In this document: in pieces, positions 1-12,588 of the stretch
Layout of the letters: each line of letters starts with the position of its first letter
Position numbering within the stretch: position 1 is the stretch's first letter
Source: Nautilus pompilius
Lineage: Eukaryota; Mollusca; Cephalopoda; Nautilida; Nautilidae
Assembly: GCA_018389105.1 (NCBI GenBank)
Contig: JACATO010000132.1
Span: 1,872,501 to 1,936,500, forward strand
Direction: 5' to 3'
Length of the DNA: 64,000 bases
Program-made: the position numbers and the translations under genes
Notes under the pieces: generated by a model
Told to the model about the DNA's origin: nothing
Databases searched by the model: none
What the model saw: the letters and a program-made list of their open reading frames with translations, nothing else

Positions 1-1920
1 TTTTGTATCATTGCACTGTTGTTCTGATTGTTTTAGGTTCCTGTAAACCATTCAAATGATACATCAATTGACAACAACAAACTTTCTGACATCTTTATGT
101 TAGGATTTATCACCTATTACAAAAATATGTAAATCATAATTTCAGAGAATCTCTGGAGTTGCTTTAATAACAATATAGATGTGATATATTCGTTTCTTAA
201 CAATAGTAATTTGTTAAAATTCATTTTCTTCATAGTGATATTTGCTGTTTACATTTCAGTTCAGTTCATCCCACTATCTTCTTGATTCTAAATGCAATTA
301 ATACTGAATTTCTAAACATAACATGCAAAGTTAAATATAAAAGAGAAATTAGATGACTATGCTGAGTAAGCAGGTTGTCAAACTGGTTACTTTTAAAATA
401 AAATTTTGTTAAAATAGATTAGGTTATTCTTTGTCTAGAAACAAATTATCCAGCTACAGAGGGTTGATAATAATAGTCCACAAAAACAACTGACCCATAA
501 CAAGTACAGACTATCATTTAATTTTCATTAGTAAATTAGTTTTTCTGGGTAGTCAACAACCTTTTTGATCAATATAAATTTTTATGGAAACCATCAAATT
601 GTGAACTCTGATTTTCACTTTTAGCTGTGGATCTGAACTTGAAACTGATAACCAAGTGGTCTGTGGCCAATATTCAATGACTATTTTTCGTTCCTCTCCT
701 ACAGTGGTGTGGACTGCATCTGATATTCCAATAGAATAGCAACCACTTCCACATAACAAAACTACCCACAAGCTTTCTCTGCATAACAAGATTAATGTGC
801 CTGACTAACCATCTGGATCTCAACATTACTGTTTTGTGGCATCATAGTCTTTGCTAGCTTAATGTCATACCACAGCTATCAGCAACTTGCTGTAGCATTG
901 TAACAGTAGATCAATATCCATGTAGCCAGGATATGATGCATATACAAGTCTGAGACATGGAAAAATGGCATACTATGTAGTAACGTACTGAAAACCTGGA
1001 GTCATGCGATGCTATGTTATTCATAAATACATATGTCAACAATGAACTATTTTCAAGGATGTTTATAATCTTCAAACTTTCAGATCCATCTTGTAGGGAA
1101 CAGTTAACTGGTTGGTTTGTTTTTATTTCTTTTAAGAAATTGAATAGTCCTAATCACTAATCTTAAACTGTGATTTTATCATTAAATGGGGGTGGAAATG
1201 CAGTTCAGCAGAACTGAAGAACATTTTCTTTCTTTCCTTAACATCTCTTTAAGATGTTAAGATTCTTAGTTTTCAAGACTAACCATACTAATCACCTGCA
1301 GACATTTCCCCCTATACTTTTGCTAAACAATTTGTAATGTTTTCATTCCAAGATTATATGTGACATCTTTATTTTGAAAATCATGCACATAAGAACAAAG
1401 ACAGAACACTCACCAAAGATGAAAGCTTAGTATTGCTGAATGTTGAACCAGAAGAAAAAAAACTTATTTCCTAAAGATTTTCTTTTAATTAACCAAGCTT
1501 GCAATCCTAAAGCCACTTGATTAGATCTTCCTTCCCAAAATAAGCAGAAAATAAATTTTTAAAGTTGATAGTTCTTAGCTTTTAGATGTATACTCGATTC
1601 AGTAGGGATATTCAGTTGATTTAGTGGAATATAAATAGAAATGTGGAATCACTGGTGTCATGCATGTGTAGTGCATTTTCCTGAATATGGTCTTTGTTTT
1701 TAATCCAAGTAACTTATGATCTGAGTGTAGTCTGAATACCATGTCAATTGTAATGTTATTTTTTTTTAAATTTGTATTAGTTATATGCCAAATGTGATTT
1801 GAAAATTTCTAAAATAAAGAAAATGCCTATAAAAATAAATGCATAAATAACTGAAAACTCCCTACAATATTGCAGTCAAACAAATTTTACTTTCAAATTT
1901 TAAATAAAACAACTCAATTC
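1..1920. other. AT-rich non-coding stretch
   Basis: No convincing gene, RNA gene or transposon was found here. One weak exon-like signal is on the minus strand at about 1,410-1,431: a pyrimidine-rich acceptor on its high-coordinate side and a GTGAGTG donor on the other, enclosing 22 bases. It is too short to support a call. Confidence 0.5.
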
Positions 1921-2174
1921 TTATGAACAGTTCAGAAAACTGCCAGTGAGTTTTTGTGTATTCACTGGGCTTTCAAGGTTACCATGGTGAACACACAAAT
2001 AAAAGGTTGGTAATCCATATATCTTGGGTTGAATATCAAGAATACCATAAAACGTTTCTTCTGAGTTGGCTTTAAATGCCAGATTTGAGTATTCATCAAA
2101 AGACTGCTGAAGTTCACAACTAATGTCCATCTGCTCTGAAGAGCATCCTGTACAAATTGACCTTTTGCATTCAT
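1921..2174 (-). CDS. coding-like minus-strand segment, possible terminal exon
   Basis: Two overlapping minus-strand frames stay open for about 70 codons in a region whose base composition is less AT-biased than its surroundings. The better-looking frame is open from an in-frame TAG near 2,174 and ends in a stop next to 1,921. It has a mixed, soluble-protein-like composition, including the segments SFDEYSNLAFKANSEET and YGLPTFYLCVHHGN. The bases just upstream on the minus strand (ATGTAG, after a T-rich stretch) could act as a splice acceptor, which would make this a last coding exon in phase 0. I recognise no domain or family. It could equally be a chance open frame or a decayed repeat. A homology search with the 80-residue frame would decide. 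Confidence 0.2.
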
Positions 2175-4920
2175 TCTACATACTCATTAAAATAAATGGG
2201 AAAAATTAAACTTTTGGCATCATTTGGTTCACAATCATTTTGTGAAAGATTCTTTAGTTAGAGATAAAAGATAGCTAAACATATGTAGACCTAAACATAC
2301 AACTTATTTTTCTACTTTGATTTTGATGATAATATTCAATAAATCTCATCAAAAAAGTCTGTAGCTAATAAAATGATAACAAACAGCTTATTCCAAATAA
2401 ATTTTATTTTATCATCTAACAAAAAGGTAGAAGGTAAAAAGCAAAGATAAATTTAATTATATATCTTACAATCTACGACACTTTTTTTGTAATTTCACTA
2501 TAGTTGTCTTCATTAAAAAGGAGCAAAGAAAGTATTTATATATTATGACTAGTGAAAATGATGATCAAGTATCAAATTAGTTTTGCTTATCAGAAAAAAC
2601 AAAAACAGTGCAATGAAGCAATAAATAAAAGGCTATTTTTAGCTATTTTTAAATACATTCAAGCAAATAATTTTGACTTACAAGTTAGAAATCTTCAAAT
2701 AAGTGCAAAACATACAAGATATATTTTTCTTTAATCTACAGATTCCATAAAATGATTTAAACTATTCATAGTTCTGACTAACAATAGTACAATGTTATTT
2801 ATAAATAAAAACATTTTTAAATACAAATTAATTTACTACATCTTATTTATCATAAAAATATACTTCCCTTTAAACATTGAGAAGATACAAAGAATTATCA
2901 TTCTTGACAGCTTACAAAATATATATTCTCTATATACATAATTCCTAAAATAATTTTTCAAATTAAACTCAGACAATTATCTGTATGAAGATAACTTGTT
3001 AAGAATGCATCACAGAACAGATCTGATGTAATTTTCAAGTTATCAAAGAAATTCCTTCTGCATACTAAGAACTAAAGATCTAATTTATACATTTTAGTTA
3101 TTCACTGTATCTTGTAAAAATTTCTTAGATCTATCATAGAATGAGGAACAATGATTGTAATTCAAAGACAACAAAACACTTACTTTATGGACAGCAACCT
3201 TTATCAGTCTTTGGCTTCAGAGTCTGAGATTTACAAGTTTCTGGAAGTTGCTCTAAAAGTACAAACAGTCATAATTTATTTTAAAATTAAGATGTAACTT
3301 CTAGTTTTTAAAACTCCAGAATACATACTTTGAAAAGAAAAGAAAAATAAGCATCAGCTGATAATTTAAAACCATAATTTAAAGAAAAAGAGATGACTTT
3401 TTGTCTTTCTTAATTGATAATATGCATGAAATTATACTGGAAAAGCAAACACACCATAGATTTTAAGATTTAAAACTCTTGAAAAAAAATTGTGCAAAAT
3501 AAATTAAAATCATTAAGACACGGCCCTGTTTTATATAAATAAATGCATGTAATATTGTTTGTACTTTGTTTTTCTGTTAAATGCATTCATTTTTCGAATT
3601 TTGATATGTACTCTAATACACTGAAAATGACTACTGAATTTTTATACATGTCAATTTATAGTATACATTTCTTTGATTTTTTTTGTAGTGCATAAACAAA
3701 GGCTTGTTGTATAACAATACTATGTAAAGTTTAAAAGAATAAGCTGTTGCACAAAAAAGTTAGCAGTAATATTTCAAATTGCACAATGAGTAACAAATAA
3801 AAATCCATTTTTCCTTCCCCTGGAACAAATAGAGAAAAAACAAACCTAAATTCAACAGGGCTAAACTGAGCCTAGAAAATCAGGCAGAATCTCAATTTTG
3901 TTAGAAAATAATATAAAAACTGCTAACTTTTTGCCAATGTCATTTTCTTAAAACAGAAAATTTCAATATTATTTGTAAATGAAGTGTAGAGTAAATCGCA
4001 TAAGGAAAAGAAATTGTTTGATTTGTTTGTTTTTTTCCTTTTAAATTCATGGATGGATGTCTAAATTTTGTTTAAGTTATCTTGCTTAAACTCAAATCAC
4101 CTTAATGATAAATATGGGAGAACTCTTCAGAAATATTTAAATACACTAAAAAATTTAAGCAAACAATTAACATATTATTTCTTGTAATATTTAATATACT
4201 TTTTCATTTAAAAATAAAACCAAACTTTAATTACAAAAAATGCTATCACTAAAATTAAAATTTACAATGGATTTTGTTTTTTAATTAGGAGAAAATGTCA
4301 AAAGCAAAGCAATTCATAGTTGTGACAAACAAACAAGTTTCAAAATTCTTTGTATAATACTCTCAAAAAAGTTCACTTAATTCTCATTCAGTTACTTATC
4401 ACACAGCATTAACAGAGACTTTAAAAACAGCAGCCTGACGACATTATTTCTGAACTAATTTTCAATGTGACTGTAATTAGGCCACACAAGACTGGCAACA
4501 TATTTATTTAATCCTATCGATAAACACAAGATATATGCTAAACAGGCTGGTCGATTTATGAACAAAACTTTGGCATTCAAAACTAATTTACCTGCATGAC
4601 AATAAAGATGAAAAAAAAAACAGCTTTATTTAACATCCTTAAATCACTTCTGCTCCTTTTTAAATATGAAAATATGCTAATGTGGGCATAAACTTTAGAA
4701 GATACACTTTTATACTTTTTAATGAGTTTGCATAATTAAATAAATATATCTATCAGAGCAGAGTTTATCCAGGTCATATTTAACCATTTGACTAATTTAC
4801 CTACACTTTCATGCAATAATACAAGAAAAATGGGAAAAATGTTTTTGTTCTTAAATCAATTGTAGTGTGTTTCAGACATATCATCCACATGTCATGCAAT
4901 GGTATTTTCTAAAAATAATG
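2175..4920. other. AT-rich non-coding stretch
   Basis: Apart from the small exon-like signal at 3,184-3,252, I see only AT-rich sequence with A and T runs. There is no open frame worth reporting on either strand and no recognisable repeat ends. Confidence 0.5.
3184..3252 (-). other. splice-bounded 69-nt segment (candidate exon)
   Basis: On the minus strand a T-rich acceptor (TTTGTACTTTTAG) is followed 69 bases later by GTAAGTG, a near-ideal donor. All three frames contain a stop. One frame is open almost to the end and finishes TDKGCCP then TAA, a cysteine-pair C-terminus that would suit a lipid-modified protein, but nothing else supports that idea. It could be a terminal coding exon, a UTR exon or a chance pair of sites. 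Confidence 0.15.
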
Positions 4921-4924
4921 GATT

Positions 4925-5610
4925 GCTATTGTTGAAGGCCTAAGTTTCAATTCTGGGTGGGACTAGCTTGGTTTTGATGTACATCCCTGGCATAGTTTCT
5001 TCTCCACCAGCTACTTGCATGTGTCTCCCCCCCCACATAAAAATGAAGAGTTCTGATAGGACAACTCTTCCTACATTATAAACAAATCCATGTACCCAAA
5101 TTTGCTTTAGTTTGTGAACAGCCATTTTCAGTTATGAAAAGTGACCATTATTAAAATTTTCTAAAAATTGATACTGCAAGATGTTAATTTCAAGAATTAT
5201 TCTTCAAACATCTCTCTTTCCCTCTCCCCCCGCATACAAACAGATTTCTATTTTGTTGTTATTTACATGCGTGTTATATGGGATATTTTTCCTAAGGTTT
5301 CTTTTTTTTTTTTTAAATAAACAATAAGAAAAACAGTATGAAAGTTGCCTCTCTCTCCCTCTCTCCAACCCCTGGTGGACTCTGCAACACTTTTTCCGGC
5401 ATTAATCCAGTGGTGGAAACCCTAAACTTGCTCCATGTTGTTTTGGGAACTTGCCATCTATTGTTCAGAGGCTGTTGTAGCCCGAGCCTCAATCCCACCA
5501 TAGTTGATCCAGCTTGACCTAGTAGTGGTTCCCTGTTATGATTCCTACTGTTATTTTAATGGCCTAGTGATAAGTGCAGTGCTGTTCTGCTGAAGGTTCA
5601 AAAAGAAAGC
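4925..5610. repeat. unclassified GC-richer block, perhaps old repeat DNA
   Basis: This block is clearly less AT-rich than its flanks and has no sustained open frame. At 5,560-5,605 a TGGCCTAGTGA segment lies about 24 bases before GGTTCAAAAAG, which loosely resembles the A and B boxes of a tRNA-derived SINE. The fit is weak and no SINE body or tail can be delimited. I call it only an unclassified old repeat. Confidence 0.25.
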
Positions 5611-6103
5611 ACTATTGCTAATCATTATGCAGAAAGTAAAAACTTTTACAGAAGTTAGATACAGGCACCATTACCCATGTGATCATTTTGATATCAGCTC
5701 TTCAACAATCTATGACAAAGAAGCAACAAGAGAAGTTGTTAAAGTTTTATGCTGAGAGTGATTCGAATAAATGCACTGCAAACTGGAGAACAATTCGCAA
5801 GGCAGATCCAGAGCCAGACTCAGTAAACTTGTATAAAAATGGTTCAAGTAACATTGGAGTGAAGATGGTTTGGAAGCAAAACTAAGGATGGCTTTTTGTT
5901 AAGTACAGTAAGTAAATGTTTTTTTTTTAACACTTAGAAAATACAGTGTACATATTTACAGCTGCGTAAAAGCTCCACTAAAAAAGTTACAAACTGTTCA
6001 GTCCATAATCAGGTCACCCTGCCAATATTGTTACCTATAGTTAGCAACTGTTTAGCACTTGGGTATAATAACAAAAAGCTATGGAACTTAGTAATATATA
6101 AAT

Positions 6104-8493
6104 CAGGAGTCTCAAACTCACAACCCACAACACTCTCATACAAAATTTGGCAAGATGGGAAAGCCACCCCCAATAAAAAAAACATAATTTGGACTGTTAT
6201 GATAGGTGAAGTTGTCTCAAGTAATAGCAATCAAACTTGATTATAGTGTTCTTCAATGCATACACAAGGAATACACAAAGAGATTCCCAGTATGATTTGT
6301 ATTGACATTCCCATGAAAGGGTGCCAATATCATAGTGTCAGAAACTCAGGGAAGCCGTGATCTGCCAATGTCACTACATTTTTTTTGGTCATTTGCAGTT
6401 ACTCTGAAACATGGTCGCTTGTTCACTTGTCTGTTTCTGCATTTAAAATACCTCGGTCAGGTAAATGACATTAAATTTTAATTTTTTGTGGGAAGAGAAT
6501 TCCAGTTTCCCTAGCTACAGCACTGGATTCATCTTATGTTAAGGTTAGAGGCTCAGAGTTCTTTGAAGTTTGTGCAGCATGCAGAAGAAAATTATCACTT
6601 ATTAGAGCAGGCTAGATAACATGGAATCTGACAGTAATGTCAGTGAGCATGCTAGGTTCATAAGGATTAAAGCTGTGAACCCCTGATGTCTTGGCAAGAA
6701 ATGAAGTTCCTTAGGGCTGGCCGATACACACATGACAATAGCCTGCATTTTGGTCTAATTTTTTTTTTTAAATTGCAAGAGCTAATAATAATGTAGCAAT
6801 TCTGCTCTCTTCAATACAATATCACAAGCTCAAGAAATGATTTTAAACTTTTACTCATACACCACTCTCCATCAAACACATGCCCTCAATTTCTGCAATA
6901 GTAATCCACAAAAAGGCTTGCAGTTTTGCAACCACAATGGGTTGCTACAAATATAAACCACTTTTGTTTAAGCAATTGTTTTCAATAATGTATTGCTACA
7001 CAAAATATTTTGCAATTACTGTCTGAACTCAGAAGAAAATTTCGCAAATGTATTCAAGGAAATGCAGGAATGAAGATGAAGGATGTGCTTTTTAAGCACA
7101 ATGGAAAGCTTGTACATTTTTTTTTTTTTTTACAGAAGTGAAAGGTAAACCTTATCTGCTTGATCTGCAACAAGTGTTGCTGTACCTATGAAGTATAATT
7201 TGTGCCACCATTTTGAAACTTGTCAATGCAACAAATATGGGTGAGGCATTCAGTTAAGAAAGAATCCAACAGCTGAAAGTCCAATCAAACAAATAAAGAT
7301 AACTCTTTCAAATAGCTAGCAAAAATAATGACAATGTGGTAGTTCTGTAAGCTTTCTTCCAAACAGTCACTGAAAGAATCAATAAGCTTGAGGAAACATA
7401 AAGGAACACCTACATCAACTTTCAAGAAATTTTCAGATTTTTCCTTAGCAATCAATGAAATTACCAATGTCACAGATGTGGCTCAGTGCACCATTTTTAT
7501 AAAATTAACAATCAGCTGAAAGTAACTGAAGAACTGCTGGATTTGGTGCTGATGAAAAGAACTGTAGGTGCAGATATAATGAGCAAGCTTTATGCATAAC
7601 TAAGGAAAGAGTCTACCTTGGGACAAACTTCAATATTTGGCAGCTAATAGTCCAGCACCAACACAGTTCACCAATGTTCAGCACATCCTGCATCAGGAGG
7701 CTCTGTGCAGAAAATCCATCAAAATGAAGCATGATGGAGCACTGTGCTAAGAATAATAAACTTCCTTCATACAAATGGACTCAATCACCACCAATTATCC
7801 CCTTCTAGGAAAGTCTGGACAGTGAGTATGGCAAAATTATTTACCACACTGAAGTCGATGTAAAAAGGTTCTTTGGTTTTCAGTGAGTGACAGTTTTCTG
7901 AAAAAAAAGAACAAGAAGGTTCCCCATTTGTCCAATATTAACTGGATTTCAAATTTAATAGTTTGAAAGACACAACAGGGTGCAGAAACTATCTCAATAT
8001 CAAGCTTCAAGGCAAGAATAAAATGATCACCAAGATGCATGACACTGTGCAAGCATTTGTGGTCAAGTCAGCTAAAGCTAAACCTTTAAATGGAATTAAT
8101 AATTTTAAAGGACAAGTACAACTGTGTGGGTGTACCAGAGTTTTATGACTAATTTTCACAGCTGCATTCGGCAGCCATAAGAATTTTAGCAATGCTTAGC
8201 AGCACCTACCAGTAAGCAACATTGTTCCATCATGAAGATAAACAAGTCACCCTCATGATCCAAGCTTTCACATGAACACCTGTTGTACTCCAAATTAACT
8301 GAAGCCTAATATTAGTCCTTTTGTAGAAGCAAAACATTGCCAGATATCTGATCAAAGGGTAAATTAAATGACCAATAAATTAACTCATTGAGTCTCATGC
8401 TTTGAACACATTGGTAGTAATTTCATACATTAGTCTGATAAGATCATAATCTCGGGATACAGCCAGAATACCAAAATGAGTTTGAGACAACTG
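6104..8493 (+). mobile_element. hAT DNA transposon relic (GTF2IRD2/ZBED type)
   Basis: The left end reads CAGGAGTCTCAAACTCAC and the right end GAGTTTGAGACAACTG, the inverted pair expected of hAT elements that begin CAGGGGTCTCAAACTC. The flanking octamers ATATAAAT and GCATAAGT agree at 5 of 8 positions, so an eroded 8-bp target duplication is possible. Translated on the plus strand in shifting frames, the interior gives a BED-like zinc finger (CLICNK near 7.16 kb, then NLCHHFET), an RNase-H-like segment resembling LAVDESTDITDTAQLAIFI with TEELLDL near 7.53 kb, and LHQEALC near 7.69 kb. That order matches the transposase-derived part of GTF2IRD2. Multiple frameshifts and stops make it an old, inactive copy. 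The C-terminal dimerisation domain is not recognisable. Confidence 0.85.
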
Positions 8494-9076
8494 GCATAAG
8501 TAGCATCACTTACTATTTTTACTAAAAAAAAAATATTTTATTTCTTAAAGATCATTTCTGAAAGTCATTGTGAAAAGTACTCATCAGAATATTTTGAATT
8601 GTACTTTTTATTATAATTTTATAAAAGTCTGTAGGCTACTGCACATCTATTGTCACATCTCTGATCTAATTCACACTTCAAATAACTGATTAATTCAATG
8701 TTATCCCAAAAATAAATATTAACAGTTCATCAGCTGAAAATTTTATTATCTAATACAATGACACAAAGTAAATTCATCAAATGATTCTGTAGTCATACCA
8801 CATTTTGGGGGATTTTTAGCATCACAGTTATTCCATAAAAAGGGTATTAAAAATTTTTTTGTAAAATGCCATCTCAAAACTAAATTTCAAAGAGGATATC
8901 TGTCTAATAACTAATGAACACATGGGTTGAAGCTAGCAAATTCTACATGAAAGTGAAGCCAAGCTACACAATTTCCAGCAGATTAAACAAAACCTACTAA
9001 AAAATTTATTGCCCCCCCCACTCATTTTTTTCAAAGTACTTGTGTCAGATGAGAGTTACAATGTATCTTAAGTTAC

Positions 9077-9118
9077 CAGACTACCACGGCAACCTACAAC
9101 TTGGAAGAGAGTTTCCTT
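9077..9118 (-). other. candidate exon, 42 nt
   Basis: On the minus strand an acceptor (GTGTTTTCAATCAG) and a donor (CTG followed by GTAACTTAAG) enclose 42 bases that are GC-richer than their surroundings. In phase 0 they read KETLFQVVGCRGSL without a stop. Following the 22-nt candidate exon at 9,894-9,915 (phase 1), they would instead read EGNSLPSCRLPW and then stop, ending the protein. The product is unknown. Confidence 0.2.
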
Positions 9119-9893
9119 CTGATTGAAAACACTCAACAAGAGATAAAAGCACTTGCAATTTATCTAGATATATTTATACATTTTATTTAAATTCTATTAA
9201 TTCTCAAATCAAAACAAGCAACTACAGGAACTCACTGGATACCACTTTTAAGATAATTCTAAACTGTTTCAAATTCCTTTTATAAGTTGGTATTAAAGAA
9301 TTTGAAATATTAAGTCAAATCAATTACTAAAAATCACATTAATTAACAGTTAACTGGAAAATACTTAAGACAACCTGCCCATATTTAATACATGCTATTT
9401 TGAATAACATTTAAACACTGCAAAAGCCTTGCTTGTTTCTGTCTACCCTACCAATCTAGTTATTCGTGATTTCACAAATATTCAAAATTATGCATTTCAT
9501 TTCAGTTAAATGTCAAAGCACTCAGCAAACTATAGAAAATGAAAATGTAACTAATGTGCAATTAGGGCCAAAGAAATAGAAGAAAATATTTTCTTTAATC
9601 AAAAAACCCGGAAACAACTTGAAATTGTGCTGATACGCAATAATACATATTAAAATATGTTAAAATTATAAAAATTGCTTTTCAAACATCCACAAAGCAG
9701 CATGAGGAAGATATACTGGTTAAAAGCTATAAACTTGTAAAATATTTTTATATTTAAATTTTTTTTGTGTGTCTTATACTATACAAATACTATACTTAGC
9801 AACCACATTTCAAAATACTATTCCCAGTATGGAAACACAAATGCCACTCTGTAAAGTAATGACTTATTTGTTTCACTAAGTCATGATTCTCAC

Positions 9894-9915
9894 CTGACTG
9901 CAGCCACTGATAAAG
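9894..9915 (-). other. candidate microexon, 22 nt
   Basis: The minus strand shows an acceptor (TTTTTGATCATTGACAG) and a strong donor (CAG followed by GTGAGAA). The 22 bases read LYQWLQS plus one base when entered in phase 0, which is the phase left by the 29-nt candidate exon at 12,312-12,340. A longer version using an upstream AG would read PFLIIDSFISGCSQ. Real use can only be shown by RNA. Confidence 0.18.
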
Positions 9916-10025
9916 CTGTCAATGATCAAAAATGGATCTTAAAAACTTTTCTTTTTTTTCATAAGCTGGTTTTTTTTACTTCTAAAAAAAGAATAGTTAC
10001 ATTTTATTTCACTGCTATCAGGATA

Positions 10026-10770
10026 ATGGTCAAGTTCAACAGAAGACTTAAAGCGGCTGTTCATGTGCATCCTGGATGTCCAAAGCTGATAGAAAAGATA
10101 CTTCAAGCTGTGAAGAGCATGGGAACTAAACCCAGACAATCAGATGCATGTGCAGGTGTCCATACAAATCATCAGATGTTATTTCCACAACATGAGTTAC
10201 AATCAGATGCAAATTACTCCTTACTCCATGTGATATCAATTTATGACTGCAATGGGCAACACAAGCTACCATGCCCTCTTGCTTTTAGAACACTGTTTTT
10301 TCAAGACTAGGTTTACACAATTCTCACATGGTGAATGTGAATCAATATGGTGCCTTCTGGCAGAGAAATTTTCAGTAAACTATCTGCAAACCACCACAAA
10401 ATATGGCAGTCTGTTTGTCATAGTGTAAGGTATGATTTGGAACACTGAGAGGTCATCCAGTGGTCTGCAAAGGAAATGTAGCTTCTGCCTGTCAATGGTC
10501 ATCTGTCCAGAGAAGGCAATATTTTTATGGAGAATGGTGCTCCAGCTCTCAGTGCCCATGCAATGCAAAGATAAAATGAATCAAGGAATTACAGTTATGC
10601 AACATCCTGACCAATTACCAAATATGCACTTCACTGAGCATATATGCGCTATCCTTAATGCACTCACTGGGAAAATGTCACTATAAACTGTCTTCCCAAG
10701 ACTCCTTAATACAGATTATGTGCCAGAAATAATGGCTTATGCAAGGCCTTGAGAAAAAAAATGCTATTAA
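10026..10770 (+). pseudogene. Tc1-like (IS630/Tc1/mariner) transposase relic
   Basis: Plus-strand translation gives, in order, a segment corresponding to FSDESRFTLF and the following EXFSXXXXQTTXKYGG motif of Tc1-like transposases (seen as EKFSVNYLQTTTKYGS near 10.36 kb), a GISWNT-like turn (GMIWNTERSS), an FMQDNA-like stretch (FLWRMVLQL in a shifted frame), and HPDQLPNMHFTEHICAIL near 10.6 kb, matching the conserved PxQSPDLNPIEHxW block before the last catalytic acid. The reading needs frame changes and has stops. The N-terminal helix-turn-helix is not recognisable and I found no terminal repeats, so the limits are those of the recognisable coding part only. Confidence 0.75.
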
Positions 10771-12588
10771 TACAATCTTAAACTGATAAACATTCTTAGT
10801 ATTAACAACCATGATTCACACAATAAAAACCTTTCATTGTTGTAAAATCTTTTATCAAATTTCCCTTCCAAATATTTTTTTTATTTAATCATAAGCCTTA
10901 TATATAGTACTACAACAGAAATTAGCAAACACAAATGTATTTAAGAGAAAATGTGTGATATTTTAGCTATAACCTTTTACATGAACATTTGAATAAATAA
11001 ATTGCAACATACTTGATGACATCTGATTTTTCTTATTCACCATTTAGCCTGATAAAATCTATTACAATATGGATGTTAGAAGTTATTCTGAAAATTTACA
11101 AATTGTCAAAAACTGAAAGACATGCAGATTAATACTTATCTAACCCATTCAGTAACCCCCTAAAATCCTAGCTCAATGACACATTCTTCTTCTTTTCCAA
11201 TACAATCCCAACAAAATGGCTCAATCTAGTTTGAATTCCCAGTGAATAAATGCTATAATTTTCTCTATATAAATAATTTGATGTAATATTTTCTTTTTTT
11301 CTATCTTTTTCTTCCTTCATTTTGAGTTTCTACATATTTTATATTTATTTATGTCCATTTTGAACAAACTTAAAATAACAATATTTCCACCACAAGACTC
11401 AAATCATGCAGATTTGTGAAATTTTCTTCTGTAAATACACACATGTAATTTCAATTTTAAAACTTATTGCACTGTATTATCAGTTACTTTTCAGTTAAAC
11501 TAAAAAATAATAAAGAGAGGCAGCATACCATAAGCGAGATTTTGCATTATCAGATAGGACCATACACATTGCAGTAATATAGAAAAGAAATATTATTTTA
11601 AGATGACCAAAATCTTGCCTTATAGAATATGACTGTTGATTAACTAGCGCTGGTAAAATAACTGGTATTTCTGTTTAATAAAAACAATATTTATTTGTGA
11701 TCAATGTCGTCCAAAAAATCAGTGTGGTGTATGTCCTTGTCAGAAGAAAGCCTAAAAGGTTATTTACACTAACAGCATTACATTCTCAAAGAATTTTCAC
11801 AAACATTACTGTATAAAATTTAAAAGACAAACCATTTTTTTTAATGAAATTAGACCAATGATACAATGTTTAAAACTAATTTCTTGCAGCACAAAGTTAA
11901 TAAAAGTAACAAATACATATTTGCTAAATTTCCATCCACAGTAGTTATACAACTATAGCACTTATCCTATATAAAAACTTTAAAATATGCTAGTGCTGTC
12001 TGCATATCCTACAAATGAAAATTTGCATATTAAAAGCAATATGTTTTAAAAGTTTTAAAAAATACACAACAAAAATTTTTTTTAGTATAATTAGAATCTT
12101 ATATAGCTAAAATGAGAGATGTCAAAACCCATGTCTCTACAAGCAAAACAATTTTAATATATAATAAATTAAAAGTGTTCTTTCAAAAATTAGATTGAGA
12201 GGTTACATCTAAATTTATTTTGGTTATTAACAGCGTCTTCTGCATGCTGATAAAGTGTGGTTAAGTCTAACATAAAGACATCCAGTCTTTTAGTTTTTTT
12301 TATATACTCACATGCTTCAAAAACACCACCTTTCCAAGAACTGTAAACTCAAGGTGCTAATGAAATATACAGCTGCCAACTTTGGTGAAAAAGAGAGACC
12401 AAAAAATGACATATGTACAGAGGTAACCCAAAGATTTTAATTTGCTAAGTATGACGTCATATATTAGATTTGTAATGAAAAATTAATAAATACATCACAA
12501 CAGAAAGTATTAATTATTGTTAAAGAGAACAAAATAAAATGAGAACATTTCAACCTACATCAAACCTAAAAGTCACTTTTGTTCTATA
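10771..12588. other. AT-rich non-coding stretch
   Basis: The sequence is AT-rich and holds one candidate minus-strand exon at 12,312-12,340, listed separately. No repeats were recognised. Confidence 0.5.
12312..12340 (-). other. candidate microexon, 29 nt
   Basis: The minus strand has an acceptor (CCTTGAGTTTACAG) and a strong donor (GCAT followed by GTGAGTATAT). Entered with one leftover base the segment reads LGKVVFLKH, the phase supplied by the candidate exon at 16,681-16,799. Without splicing at the donor, a different frame runs open through 50 codons (SWKGGVFEACEYIKK and onward) to a stop at 12,190. The two readings exclude each other. No family is recognised. Confidence 0.2.

Larger units (their letters stand above)
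8494..10025. other. AT-rich stretch with two exon-like signals
   Basis: The sequence is AT-rich, with a C run near 9,012-9,019. Two splice-bounded minus-strand segments (9,077-9,118 and 9,894-9,915) are listed separately. Nothing else was recognised. Confidence 0.5.

Noticed and set aside
3184-3252. GCCP C-terminus as a prenylated small GTPase tail
   Set aside because: A four-residue ending is not evidence. No G-box motifs were found anywhere in the window.
5560-5605. tRNA-like A and B boxes
   Set aside because: The B box departs from consensus, no acceptor stem or SINE body can be built, and no tail is present, so neither a tRNA gene nor a SINE is supported.
12190-12340. 50-codon minus-strand frame to a stop at 12,190
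   Set aside because: It reads well, but it needs the strong GTGAGTATAT donor inside it to be ignored. The spliced alternative fits neighbouring segments, so I kept only the 29-nt part as a candidate.
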